Assembly (NCBI RefSeq): GCF_040954835.1
Contig: NC_090709.1
Coordinates: forward strand, 40,590,975-40,654,974
Reading direction: 5' to 3'
Origin: Lepisosteus oculatus
Lineage: Eukaryota > Chordata > Actinopteri > Semionotiformes > Lepisosteidae
DNA: 64,000 nucleotides
Positions 1 through 11,099 of the stretch are shown in pieces (positions within the stretch are counted from its first letter, which is position 1; the number at the start of each line of letters is the position of its first letter). A program made the position numbers and the translations under genes. The notes beneath the pieces are model-generated. The model did not search any database, was not told the DNA's origin, and saw only the letters and a list, made by a program, of their open reading frames with translations.

Positions 1-2220
1 CCCAGAGACATAAATTTTAGGAGCAGGTGTGTGGAGTCCTACTTTCCCAGACTCCCGGCTTTATCTGAGTTTGAACTGTCCCCTCATACACATGAAACAC
101 CCCGGGATTGTTTGGAAAGAAAAGGGCCAAATGAAGGCAAAGCAGAATCAATAATCAATTCATGCCAACAGTGTTCTTTCAATTCTTATGAGTATTGATT
201 TAGAAACAGCTTAGCAGTATTCATAGTCAGTGTCCTGACCTCATTCCTGGCCGGATCAGAGCTTGAACAGTCTGAGATTTTCGGGTGAACAGTGCCCTCC
301 TATGTGTGAAGCACCTTCGGGTCCTTCAGGAAGAACGATAATGCAGTATTGATAGCTTATTGTTTTTCCTGTACGTATCCAGTAGGAGGTGCTTGAGGAA
401 CATCCCTTCAGGCTGGGGGTGTGTTATGTATCCTGCTCAGTGTTCTGGTCCACAGCTCCCTGTGTTAACAGCAGCTGCTCGGCACTGTCTCCAGACTGAT
501 CCGCGGTGCTGAGGGACGACCCCAGCAGGAGTCTGTGATGGTCTACAGGGTGTGCCGTTCACTGACACAGTACGACACTCTGCCCCCTGACAAGTCTGAC
601 TCCACAGCGACGGTCTTCTGCTCTCCTCCCTCGAATCCTCGTTCTCCTGACTTCCTCAGATCCACCGGTCTGTCAGGCTCAATACCTCCCCCAGTTCCCT
701 GCAGCGCTGATCTTGATCTGGGATGGTGCATTTTACTGACCGTGTCTAGACACTGGAGTATCGGCTCCGCTGTTTTTCAGGAAAGCGTGAGGTACCAGAA
801 GCCTAGATGCCTCTGTGTCCTGTGGGATTTTGGGATTACAGCACTGGAAAAGTTGGAGAGAGAGGGAGCAGAAGACTGTGAGAGGGAACAGGAGTTAGAC
901 CGTTCTCCTGCTCTTTCTGGGAACAGAGCTGAAACCAGAGTTTTGTCGGGTTTAGACAATTCCTTGGAAGTTTATTTTTTTATACAGATGTGTAGCACTC
1001 AGCACTGAATTACTTTTAAAAACTGATCCAGCACCTCTAGATACTGGAAGCATCACACACTCCAGGCTGGATTATGCACTGATGAGAGATGTTTGTCTCT
1101 TTAAATGATGGATTAGTTTGTGCACAGGTTAGTCAGTCTTTTACAGAGTATTAGAGAAATCTGGACCCCTAGGAGTTATTTTTATATTGCTCAAAGAGCT
1201 TTAAAGCACTTTACATATAGAAGTGATTCTGGATACAAAAATCTCAAATGTAAAAAAATACTACAGATTTAAGAGATGGATAAATTAATTTAGAGTTTTA
1301 ATAGAAAATATTTTATGCAAAAAACAATTTATGCATTACCTATTTGAATAAAAAGGATTCTGAATGCAGGTTTTCTGAATAATAAGGGTCACTGCACAAA
1401 GAACCTGCACAGTTTTCTGAAAACATGCAGGACTAGAAAAATATTTGTTTTACTGAAGTAAAACGGAAGACAATAAAAATATTAAACTATATTTGGAAGT
1501 AACTAGATTTAGGAACTGCAATTGAAGGTGATTTTCTACCGGAAGGAAGTAGGGAGTTCATAATCGCAGGGAATTATATTTTTTTGTAATTAAGTAATTA
1601 AGTTTTATCTTATGACTGCATGAAAGACCAGCATTTGCAAAAACTTGGTACGTCTTGAAAGCTGATCAGGGGTTCGAATGGCGGTTCAGTAGTTAAGGGC
1701 CTGTCCTGTTAATTCAGTTCAGGAAATCTGATTCTCTTGCTGCCAGGTACCAGCACTTCATTATAACACTGCCAAAAGATTAGATGCCAAGATGTGATTT
1801 CCCCTGTAGTGTGATGAAAAACATTACCATTTAATATTTTTTTATATATATATTTTTTGTTTTTGTGCCATATGTTTAAAATGTAAGATGTCTTTTGATA
1901 TTTTCATTATTTTAGGACAATAGAAAATGATTTGGGGATGTCCTGTCCACACCGATTTTAAGCTGTATTCTATTACCAACTGGAGGCTGTTGCAGCGATG
2001 CCTGCACAGGGGTGATGTGCGTTCTGTTGTGTCGCAGTGAGAACAAACTGAGCTCAGCCAAAGCTGTGTGTGTACGCCCAGCAACTGAAGCAGTTTTTAC
2101 TCCTGCACTATCAAACTATTAAACTCCCAGCCTCTCTCACCTCTGATCTGAACCTCACCCTGCCTTCTCTCTTACCACAAACTCACACACATTGAAATCT
2201 ACTTCTACCTTACATGTCAA
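1..2220. other. No supported gene; A+T-rich non-coding DNA
   Basis: I see no coding exon with credible borders here. The longest open frame (535-1008, +) has low-complexity composition, no recognisable domain, and is overlapped by open frames on the other strand. From about 1,020 to 1,900 the sequence is A+T-rich with many stops in all frames. Confidence 0.5.
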
Positions 2221-2224
2221 AAAG

Positions 2225-2440
2225 CTCACTCCACATCATTTCTATCCTTTATTTCATTCTGTTGATGTGTTGCACACTGCCTAATGTCTCTGTCTTTGTT
2301 TTATTTTATTATACAATTGTATTGTTGTTTTTTTTTGTACTACTTATCGACTGAGAGCTAGCTAAATAGCATTTCGTTAGACCATAGACCTGTATATGAG
2401 TATAATGACAATGAACTTAAACAATACATTCAGCTCGGAT
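2225..2440 (+). repeat. Possible retroelement 3' tail
   Basis: A T-rich stretch is followed by an ATTTCGTTA motif and ends in an ACAATGAAC-type tail. This resembles the 3' ends of dispersed fish retroelements (…GACAATAAA…). The match is by memory of tail style only, no coding part is seen, and the family cannot be named. Confidence 0.3.
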
Positions 2441-2904
2441 GACAGATTAATTGAAATTGTATTACATTTAGTCTGCTGTTGTGCAAACTGAGGAAAATGT
2501 TCACTGGTTGTAATGAAGGGAAGAACAGACCTAGATGAAGTAAAAGTGTTCTTGGAAAAACTATTTCCTAGAGCTACAGGGCTACTCGTGCACTGAACTG
2601 TGTGAGGTTTTCAGTGTTCATAGTTGTGCTGAGGGAGCTGTCAGATCCATGTGGGGTTTAAAACCTGGTTTCAGCTCTGCTGTCATGGAGTCGGGCACTT
2701 CTTTGTTTTTTATTAATATTATAGTTGTAAGTTGCTACTGTTCCAAAGACATTGACCAAAGGGATGCTGAACTGTGATTGTAGGTTTCCGATCTGTGAAG
2801 GTTTAGTTTTCAATTTGATAGAGATTGCAGGTTGGGTGTTTGTCTTGGTGTGTATATATATGTATGTCATTTCCTGCAGCTGGATAGCGAGTCAGAAGCT
2901 ATTG

Positions 2905-3313
2905 TCTGGAGGGGTGGGGGTGAGGAACAAGCTGCCCAGCCCTGTGGTTGAAGCCGATACCCCGTCTTCTCTCCAGACACAGCTGGGTGAGCTCCTCCAG
3001 TCAGGACAGGAGGCTCTTCTGTACACAGAGGGGGGTGGGGAACAAGCTGCCCAGCCCTGTGGTTGAAGCCGATACCCCGTCTTCTCTCCAGACAAAGCTG
3101 GGTGAGCTCCTCCAGTCAGGACAGGAGGCTCTTCTGTACACAGAGGGGGGTGGGGGTGGGGAACAAGCTGCCCAGCCCTGTGGTTGAAGCCGATACCCTG
3201 GCTTCTCTCCAGACACAGCTGGGTGAGCTCCTCCAGTCAGGACAGGATGCTCTGCTGTACACAGAGAGTGGTGGGGGTGGGGAACAAGCTGCCCAGCCCT
3301 GTTGATGAAGCAG
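2905..3313 (+). repeat. 121-bp LINE-tail minisatellite, cluster 1
   Basis: About 3.4 tandem copies of a ~121-bp unit. In one frame each unit reads a tail with the elements TQR-V-GVGN-LPSPVVEADT followed by QLGELLQSGQ. This looks like the conserved C-terminal tail of non-LTR retrotransposon reverse transcriptases (FFTQR-VV-VWN-LP-VVEA). Here the LINE-sense strand is +. The same family recurs at 37.2, 47.2, 47.8, 50.6, 58.5 and 61.7 kb. Confidence 0.8.
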
Positions 3314-3989
3314 ATCCTTGCCAAAGAGGCCAAGACATCAATGAGCCATTAACTACCAGCATCCTCTTGTTGGTGTTCTTTTATTCCTCAAGCGCTGTCT
3401 TTGTGCACTGGCAGTGTTTACAAGTGCCCGAGATGATAAAAAATGTTGCTTTAATATGGAGACTTGATCAAATTCAGATTCAGAGCAGAAGGAGATGGAA
3501 TGAGCCAAGTTGTAAATGTTTATCACACAGCAGACACTTACAATATGTTCCAGAATATGCAACACTGCTGCTGTGATATTCCAGATACCTTTTCGCCAAA
3601 CCTGAGACGGGGGAGGACACCTGGAACAGTCTTCGTTCAGAATCTTTTAACTTTTATCACTTATTGATGCCGGTTCTGTTTGGACCTTGTACAGTATTTT
3701 TTTATTTTTCAATAAATGAAAAAAGACATGACACAACAGGCTTGTTTGTCCTTTGTCTCCGGAAGGCGTTCTTATTTCGGAAGCTCCCAGTCCCAGTTTT
3801 CCGGTCTCTCTGGGTGGGAGCCCGAGAGCTGCCGTCCCTGGTCCCCGAGCCGAGAAGAGTCGGTCCCCTGGGAGACCTGGGCCTGGGAGCCCGCTCTGTA
3901 CTCGAACCCCGGCCCCCAGGGGCCAGACGCGCTCTCCCTGAGATCTCGGTGGTCTTGACCTCCGTGAGGAGAGTGGGAGTCGTCCGCTC

Positions 3990-4276
3990 GTCCAGACTCC
4001 CGGTCCTGCTGCTCGGAGCCCAGCGGCGCTGTCCTCTCGTCCAGACTCCCGGTCCTGCTGCTCGGAGCCCAGCGGCGCTGTCCTCTCGTCCAGACTCCCG
4101 GTCCTGCTGCTCGGAGCCCAGCGGCGCTGTCCTCTCGTCCAGACTCCCGGTCCTGCTGCTCGGAGCCCGGCGGCGCTGTCCTCTCGTCCAGACTCCCGGT
4201 CCTGCTGCTCGGAGCCCGGCGGCGCTGTCCTCTCGTCCAGACTCCCGGTCCTGCTGCTCGGAGCCCAGCGGCGCCC
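3990..4276. repeat. 49-bp G+C-rich minisatellite, ~6 copies
   Basis: The block beginning TCCAGACTCCCGG recurs at 3991, 4040, 4089, 4138, 4187 and 4236, an exact 49-bp period with only A/G variation at one site. Because 49 is 1 mod 3, all frames cycle through the same words. The overlapping 220-311 aa open frames on both strands are therefore repeat artefacts. Confidence 0.9.
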
Positions 4277-4717
4277 TGCAGACTCGCGCTGCAGAAGGAG
4301 ACAGAGTCCAGGGGAAACGAGACTGACGGGGGGCTGTGGCGTCTCTCCACGTCTCCTGACGGCCGTCCAGCCTGCAGAACCGCACACGCAGGGCGCCCAG
4401 TTCCTGTCCGAGGGGAACTGGTCCTCCATAATCCCCCAGGGAAGGCAGGTGTGATGCTGACACCCCTCCAGGGAAGTGAGGCAGATCCTCCTGCAGGGCA
4501 GTGTGGTGGTGAGACGGATCCTGGGTTTCTGAGTGTAGTGGGATGAGGGCTGTGGTTGGGCGGAGCTGGGATTGGGAAATTAACTGTTGGGCTCAGTGTC
4601 ACTAGTGTTGGGCTTGTGTGTGAAAGGCTCAGAATTAGACAGTGAGAGGGCTGTGACACATTCAGAATGCCTGAAGAGCTCTTATAGGATTGAGTCTTTG
4701 ATAACACTGTAAAACTT

Positions 4718-5156
4718 GGAGCGGATCAGACTGCTGCGCACTGGGAGTCTGACTGACAGCACTGTCACACCTGGAGCGGATCAGACTTCTGCGCACTGGG
4801 AGTCTGACTGACAGCACTGTCACACCTGGAGCGGATCAGACTGCTGCGCACTGGGAGTCTGACTGACAGCACTGTCACACCTGGAGCGGATCAGACTGCT
4901 GCACACTGGGAGATTGACTGACAACACTGTCACACCAGGAGCGGATCAGACTGCTGCGCACTGGGAGTCTGACTGACAGCACTGTCACACCTGGAGCGGA
5001 TCAGACTGCTGCGCACTGGGAGTCTGACTGACAGCACTGTCACACCTGGAGCGGATCAGACTGCTGCGCACTGGGAGTCTGACTGACAGCACTGTCACAC
5101 CTGGAGCGGATCAGACTGCTGCACTGTCACACCTGGAGCGGATCAGACTGCTGGGC
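4718..5156. repeat. 55-bp minisatellite, ~8 copies
   Basis: The unit begins GCGGATCAGACTGCTGCGCA and repeats every 55 bp (4721, 4776, and so on). The last copies are truncated near 5,120-5,155. There is no coding potential. Confidence 0.9.
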
Positions 5157-5479
5157 ACTTACAAGGAGCTGAGTGCAGGCTGGGCTGGGGTCTTGAATTA
5201 AAGAGACCCCATTAGATGATTTAATTGATGTATTATTTTGATGTTGCACCTCACTACTGCTGGTCCTACATGGGGCTTATTTTCAGTTAAAAAAGCGATT
5301 TTACCCTTTTTTTTTACTTGCACGTCTCTGTGTTTTCTCCCAAGTGACTCAAGTTCTGAACTCTACCCCACCGCCGGCTCACACCGATGCTCTCTTCTTA
5401 AAGATGTGTGTTATTCAACTCCTTGTTGCTGCTGCTGTGTGTTTGTGTTTTTGGTGTTTCCTCAATGTCTCTGTCCTGG

Positions 5480-5812
5480 AGCCTACACGCGCACAAGCCT
5501 GTCATCGCACCTGTGCAGGTGACCGTGAGCTGGTCTGAGGTCTTAATGAGAAACAGGCTGGGAAAGCACAGCGGGCGGGTGCGCGATGGAGACCAGTCTC
5601 TGATTGGCCGGAGGTCGCTGAGTGACGGAGGTTTCCACCTGTTAGAGGAGCGGTGTCCACAGCCGGGCTATTTGAGCCGGTGGGAGGTGTGTTCAAGCGA
5701 ACAGGTGCGCTGCTTTTACTGCGAGAACAGACGGGTGGTTTTCCGAGGGGAAGGAAGCCGTTTTGATGCACCTTTAGCAAACCTTTGCTTTAAATGTTAC
5801 CGGTAAGTTATC
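5480..5812 (+). promoter_or_regulatory. Candidate CpG-rich promoter with 5' untranslated first exon
   Basis: This is the only CpG-rich unique stretch in the first 8 kb. It has an inverted CCAAT box (ATTGG, 5603-5607) and a TGAGTGACG element just downstream. A textbook splice donor (CCG then GTAAGT, 5813-5818) follows about 200 bp later. The layout fits a plus-strand promoter with a first exon ending at 5812. The short open frame through it (5408-5806) has a hydrophobic start but no family resemblance, so I treat the exon as probably untranslated. No downstream partner exon was recognised before the palindrome. Confidence 0.4.
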
Positions 5813-5819
5813 GATGTGC

Positions 5820-7290
5820 TCTGTCGTGTTTTAAACTGAAACGCGAGGTGAATATTTCTATTAAAGAGGTTCGTTTGCTCTGTGCGGTTGTATCTGGTGA
5901 CACAACACGGTTCTGCAAAGTCTTGTTTTGTGGTGTTTTGATTTTGCGGGTAAAAATGCATTTTATTTGCCCGTTGCGCAGTTTCTGTCTGAAGTGCCTT
6001 GGTCAGTGTTGACTCGTTTATTGCAAAATAGTTGAATTGTTTTGAAAACAAACTTAATGTTCGTGTTTAGAGGCGTGTGTGTTTAATTTGAGAAACGATT
6101 TCAAAATGTTTGGGGAACTGAGAAGCGTCGCGTTGTAAGCAAATACACACGTGTAGTCGGGTGTGTCTGTTGTGGGCTGTTTAAAGTTAAAGACCCAGCA
6201 GTGTGTGTCTGTGCTTAAAGACATTGGATATTTCAGCTCGGGTCGGTTTTATACACAAATCCATTGTTTGGTTCAGTTTTTTTAATGTGATAAACCGGTG
6301 CTTTAACATGAGGTTTCAAAGCCCATTAAATGCTACAAAGAAAGTATTTTTGTCAAACGCCGTTTACAACCCTGGATATAGTAGTACTGATCCACAAAAA
6401 TATCCAATGAGTTTATAGTAGAAAACTTGTTTACAGCATTAAATAACGAAAGATGCACACAGCTGCTCTTAAAGTAATCATTAAAACGGTTCTGTGACAT
6501 TATTTCTTTAAAAGACCGTGTTTGTGTTATCTGTGCTGGCATAATGTAAATAGTTGATATAATAAAAAACAACCGGAAGGTGAAAGCAGTAGATTTTCTT
6601 TTGTGTAGTATTTGTAAATCCTCGTATTGTTAAACAAAAAATAAATATTTATGCCGAGGCCGCTACATTACACCCTTTCTCAAAAACAAACAAACAGGTT
6701 TTTCTGATGCACATTAACATGAGTGAGAGTGTAGCTGAGACAGAGGGACTGTTCTCAGTTCTGTTTCTGTCTTGAGTCATTTTCACTCCACAGCTTCTCC
6801 CTGAAAACTGAGTCCTGCTGGTTTGTTTTACAGGCTTCTCTTGTAAATGAACACCTAGGCTGTAGATGTGTGCTGTTTCTTCTTACTTCAGGGGGAAATT
6901 TCATCATTTAAAATATTAGTGTATTTGCCAATAAGGTTGCTTCAGTCAGAACCAGTGTTTTCTGTACACCAGGTGGAGTTTTGCACGAATGTCGGTTATT
7001 GTGCGAGACGTCGGTGTGAAATGGCGAGTGTGGAGTGACCAGGACAGGTTGGGGTTCTAGTGATGGATTGGGGTGCACCTGCAGGCAGTGGGCTGGTGAG
7101 GACTGTGTCTGTGGGCTCATGTGGTCGTGTCTGTGGATGGGTGTCTCAGAGGGGCCTTCCAGCAGGTTCTCAAGAAGCTCTTCAGGAAGAGAGCCGGCAG
7201 AGGTCTGAAGTGGATCTCCTGGACTCGCCCCTGACTGGTCTGCTCCCAGTCCTGGCCTGGACTCTGGGATTCACTGTGGGAGGTGAGTCT
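5820..7290. other. No supported gene; A+T-rich intron-like DNA
   Basis: Unique A+T-rich sequence with frequent stops and no exon with matching acceptor, frame and donor. If the 5.5-5.8 kb promoter is real, this would be its first intron. Confidence 0.45.
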
Positions 7291-7297
7291 TGGGTCA

Positions 7298-7350
7298 GGA
7301 GTCGAACCCTGGGCCCTGTCATTGGTGATGGGGGGGAGTTGAGCCAGAGC
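7298..7350 (-). repeat. tRNA-like SINE relic (A and B boxes)
   Basis: On the minus strand a B-box (GGTTCGACTCC, complement of 7298-7308) lies about 43 bp downstream of an A-box-like TGGCTCAACTCC. That is the spacing of a tRNA gene. No cloverleaf was established and the rest is degenerate. Confidence 0.3.
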
Positions 7351-7624
7351 CTCCATTGAGAACCTCAGGGCCACCGTCCTCACAGCAGGAGGAAGAGCCG
7401 GGTTCGAGGAGCTGGCCTGTACCGGATCCTGCACTCTGGGGCTGCAGGGAGCCCTAGCACCTGTACGAGGCCCGTGAGGAGGACCCCAGAGAGGACAGGG
7501 CGAGACCACCGGTGACTCTGACCTCAGGACAGGTCTTCTGCAGGGGGCAGCACAGCTCCGACTGGCCCAGTGTTCCCTGTAATAGAAGATCACTGGCTGT
7601 TCTCTGGGCTGCTTATTCTCTGTG

Positions 7625-8080
7625 ATGGACAGACACTGGACTGGGTATTCAGTATAATCATCACTGTACTGGGTATTTAATATTCACTGGACTGTGATCA
7701 TTGAGGGATGATCACTGTACTGGGTTTTCAGTGTAGTCCATTTACTGGGTATTCACTGTAATAATCACTGCACTGAGTATTATTAATCACTGTACTGGGT
7801 GTTCACTGTAGTCATCACTGCAATGAGTATTAATCATCACTGAACTGTGATCATTGAGGGATGATCACTGTGTTTTCAGGATAGTCAATTTACTGGGTAT
7901 TCACTGTAGTCATCACTGCACTGAGTATTAACCATCACTGTACTGGGTGTTTACTGTAATCATCACTGCACTGAGTTAATTATCACTGTACTGGGTATTA
8001 ATAATCATTGTAATCACTGCACTGAGTATTAATCGCTGCACTGGGTATTCACTGTAATCATCACTGAATGGTTTATTCAG
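7625..8080. repeat. Degenerate ~28-bp array (ACTGGGTATTCACTGTAATCAT type)
   Basis: Many diverged copies of a CACTGTACTGGGTATTCACT word alternate with ATCATCACTGCACTGAG. The complementary word occurs at 30.9-31.6 kb, so this belongs to the repeat family at the outer edges of the palindrome. Confidence 0.7.
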
Positions 8081-8939
8081 AGTGCTGTCTGTTACTCACT
8101 GTACAGATAAATCCTGTTTTTCAGTTGTAGGTGGGCTCCTGAAAAGACTGCTGAGCCCAGAAGCAGGAGTGTGATTAGAGAGGAGGGACAGGTGAGGGGA
8201 GCTGTTTAAATCACCTGTGTGAGGCTGTCAGGGACTGTGGGGCAGGGAGACACTGGGGGGCTGTGGCGCGGGGAGACACTGGGAGGAAGAGCTCAGTTTT
8301 GTCCCCATGAGGTACCTCTCACTCATCCCTGCTGCAGCTCTGTGTGTGATTCACAGGACAGAAGTGTGGAGCTCACAGAGCAGAGGAAGTCAGAAACTCC
8401 TGCTGGAGCTCCTGACTCAATAGTCTGTACAAACAGGCAGAGAAACGACATGGAGCCCTTTTCTTGGATAGGAGCTGTACTATCTAGTTGGTAAACTATT
8501 TTTTCCTTGATTAGTTATTTTGTGATGTTTGCTGTTTATTCAGTGGAACTGTAGTCCCTTACAGTTTATTGAAGTGCTTTACTACATATTCACTGTGCTG
8601 GTCTGTCACATACACATACTCTCTCCTGAATATTTCCTGGAAATTCACTGTACTGGTTAGTCACTTTGACAGATATTCACTGGCATGTTCATCACTCAAC
8701 TAGTTGGTTTCTTTCCTGAGTGATTACTGACTTGACTCTACTGGGTCTTCACCATAACTGTTCAACACTAAGCCAGTGTTTGTCTTCAATGGTTATTGTA
8801 CAAGTTCCCTGTAATTACTAGTCAATCTCTGTCCTGGATATTCAATGTACTCGATGTTTATAGTAATTAATTACTAAGCTAATCATTGTCTTGATGAGAG
8901 CAGGGGGTGTTGGGGTACCAGCTGGCTGAGAGCAAGAGT

Positions 8940-9740
8940 TGGGGTATCAGGCTACCGAATTATTTGTGGGAGAACTTCAAGTCAAGAGGGAGAACAGAAG
9001 CCCCAACATCGGAGCTCTCTCCCAGTCGGACACCAGGAGCCCTGACGCCCTCATCCTCCCCCATCGGCTCCATCTCTCCGGTCGTCTCGTCTGGACGTCG
9101 GGCTCCAGGATCTCAGGGAAGGTTCCCTCCTCCCAGCCCGGCTCAGGCCTGAGGAGTCTGGAAGATCTGGGAGAAGCCAACAGGAAGAAACTCCTCCTGG
9201 ACCTCGGCTCTGGGAGGAGCCCAGCGCCTGGACCCCCTGCAGAGACTCGGGCTGACCAGGAGGAGGAGCCTGGCGCCTGGACACCCAGGGGTGTTGGAAC
9301 AAAGAGGAGGAGGAGGAGGAGCCCAGTTGTGCCACAACAAGGAAGAGGAGCCCAGGGGTGTCAGAACCTCCGCAGGGGGAGAGAGAGCCTGTGGACAACA
9401 CGCCTGTGTTTCTCCAGGACGGGTCTCCAGAACAGCAGCTCTGGACCGGAGCAGTCGGGACTCGGTGGAGCACAGGCTGCCTTCAGGCCTGTTTATTCCC
9501 ACCAGACACAGCTCCTGCAGGAGGAACCTGACCCTGCAGGCAGGGAGAGGTCAGGGAGGCTGTGGGACAGGTGGGGAGGGACTGGGAATGGGGGAGCTGC
9601 CCCCCATGTTGGGAAATGGGACCAGGCAGCCAGGGGTGAAGTGGGGCAACACTGCACCAGGCTGGAGAGGGCACCCCCAGACCTGCAGTTAGAGGACAGG
9701 GGAACAGGGGACCCCCCATCAGCCAGGCAGGTGAGTCTCT
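8940..9740 (+). repeat. Palindrome block C (G-rich), left copy
   Basis: A G+C-rich block with long overlapping open frames in several phases on both strands, none resembling a known protein. Its inverted partner is at 30.11-30.76 kb. The open frames reflect low stop density, because equivalent frames in the partner are interrupted at different places. Confidence 0.75.
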
Positions 9741-10145
9741 CCTTCGCTGGATTTCCCTCACAGGTGATGCTGGTCTTCATCGGTCCTGCAGGGATCCAAT
9801 CAGACCAATCTGGGATTGACGCACTCCCAGGGGGCAGAGCAGGAGTTGTCTTGGGAAGACAGACAGGATGTCCCGACTGCCTTCCTCCTCCTCCCTGCCT
9901 GCTGGAGCCTGTGAGGATGAGGATGATCTTGATTAAGAGCTGCCGATGCCCCTGGTCCAGGTGGAGATCTGGAGCCCCAAGAGGACTCATCCTGTCGGGG
10001 TGTCAGGGGGTGACCCTCAGGGCTGTGTCCTGACCTCCTGCCGTCTCTCGCCCACAAGATCAAGGTCAGTGTGGTGTTGACACTACACTCTCGAACCCGA
10101 GTCCAACACCAGCCTCCAGCACGAGCCCAAGGTCAGGTTAGTCTT
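9740..10145 (+). repeat. Palindrome block D, copy 1
   Basis: About 400 bp beginning CTCCTTCGCTGGATTTCCCT and ending near an ACACTACACTCTCGAACCC word. A second direct copy lies at 11,415-11,850 and a single inverted copy at 29,640-30,110, so the left arm underwent an extra internal duplication after, or independently of, palindrome formation. Confidence 0.8.
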
Positions 10146-11099
10146 GTCACTCCTGTGTCACACTCGGGGCATGAACACACAGCCCTACTAGTGAGAGGAG
10201 AACCGTTAATATTCTACCAGTATTGATATTCGTACTTGAGGAAATATTGTTAGTTTTATTAACAGTATTAATATTAGTTGGCTTTTTATTGGCACCACTT
10301 GTACTAGAAGTAGTGTTATTTTTAGCTGGAGCAAGACCAACAGAAGCAGTATTGCTGTTATTTTCTGCAGGAGCACAACTGATTGAGCCAGTCTTGTGAA
10401 ATACACCTCTTGTGTGTCTCCTGTGTTCTCCACCATTGTCGTTCCAGTCGACCTCCTCTTGAACCCTCACGGGACTGTGCTGGGACTCTTTATCCCGACT
10501 CCTGGGAGCTTGTATCGGGATCTTGTGAAGAGTCCACCAGGATGGGTTCGGTGACTCCTCAGCACTACCCACGGCCAGCCTCGAGCTGGGTCCCTCGGTT
10601 CTGACGGTCCCGTCTCCTTCAGGGTCTTCCTCCTGATCTCCATGACCGCAGCGCAGATCTTCCCAGCGGCTGTGTGCTGTCGGATCTTCCCACAGTCGTC
10701 ACTGGGCGGAGACCCTCCCTGGAGTTAGAGGATCGCTGGTGTCACCTGGGTGAGTCAGGTGTGGGACGTATCAGAGTACCTTTCTCTGGGGGGGACGGGA
10801 CACAAACTGGGGGACTTTCAGTGTCCCTTCTGTCCACATCCAGAGCACACAGGTGCTGTTTCCTTGCTTTCAGGGCCACTGTGGTCTGCAGAGAGCTGCC
10901 CTTCTCCTCTACACTCTACAGAGCAGGTTACCGAGCCCGGGAGCTGTCCAGGTCTGAGGTCAGTGGGCATGTCAGTTCACAACGCGTATGGGTGGAGATC
11001 GGATATAGGCTGGACTCTCTCTACTGGATTATTTTCCTTAATTCTCCAGGATGTCCAGAGACGAACACTAGGAAGACCGGTGCTGGGAAGACTGGGTAA

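Noticed and set aside
3647-4707. Overlapping 220-311 aa frames on both strands
   Set aside because: Driven by the 49-bp G+C-rich minisatellite; frames shift through the same words and no start or splice context supports a gene.
8939-10033. 364-aa plus-strand frame in the palindrome left arm
   Set aside because: No domain resemblance; equally long frames overlap on the minus strand and the right-arm counterpart is not open over the same extent. Low stop density from G+C content is sufficient.
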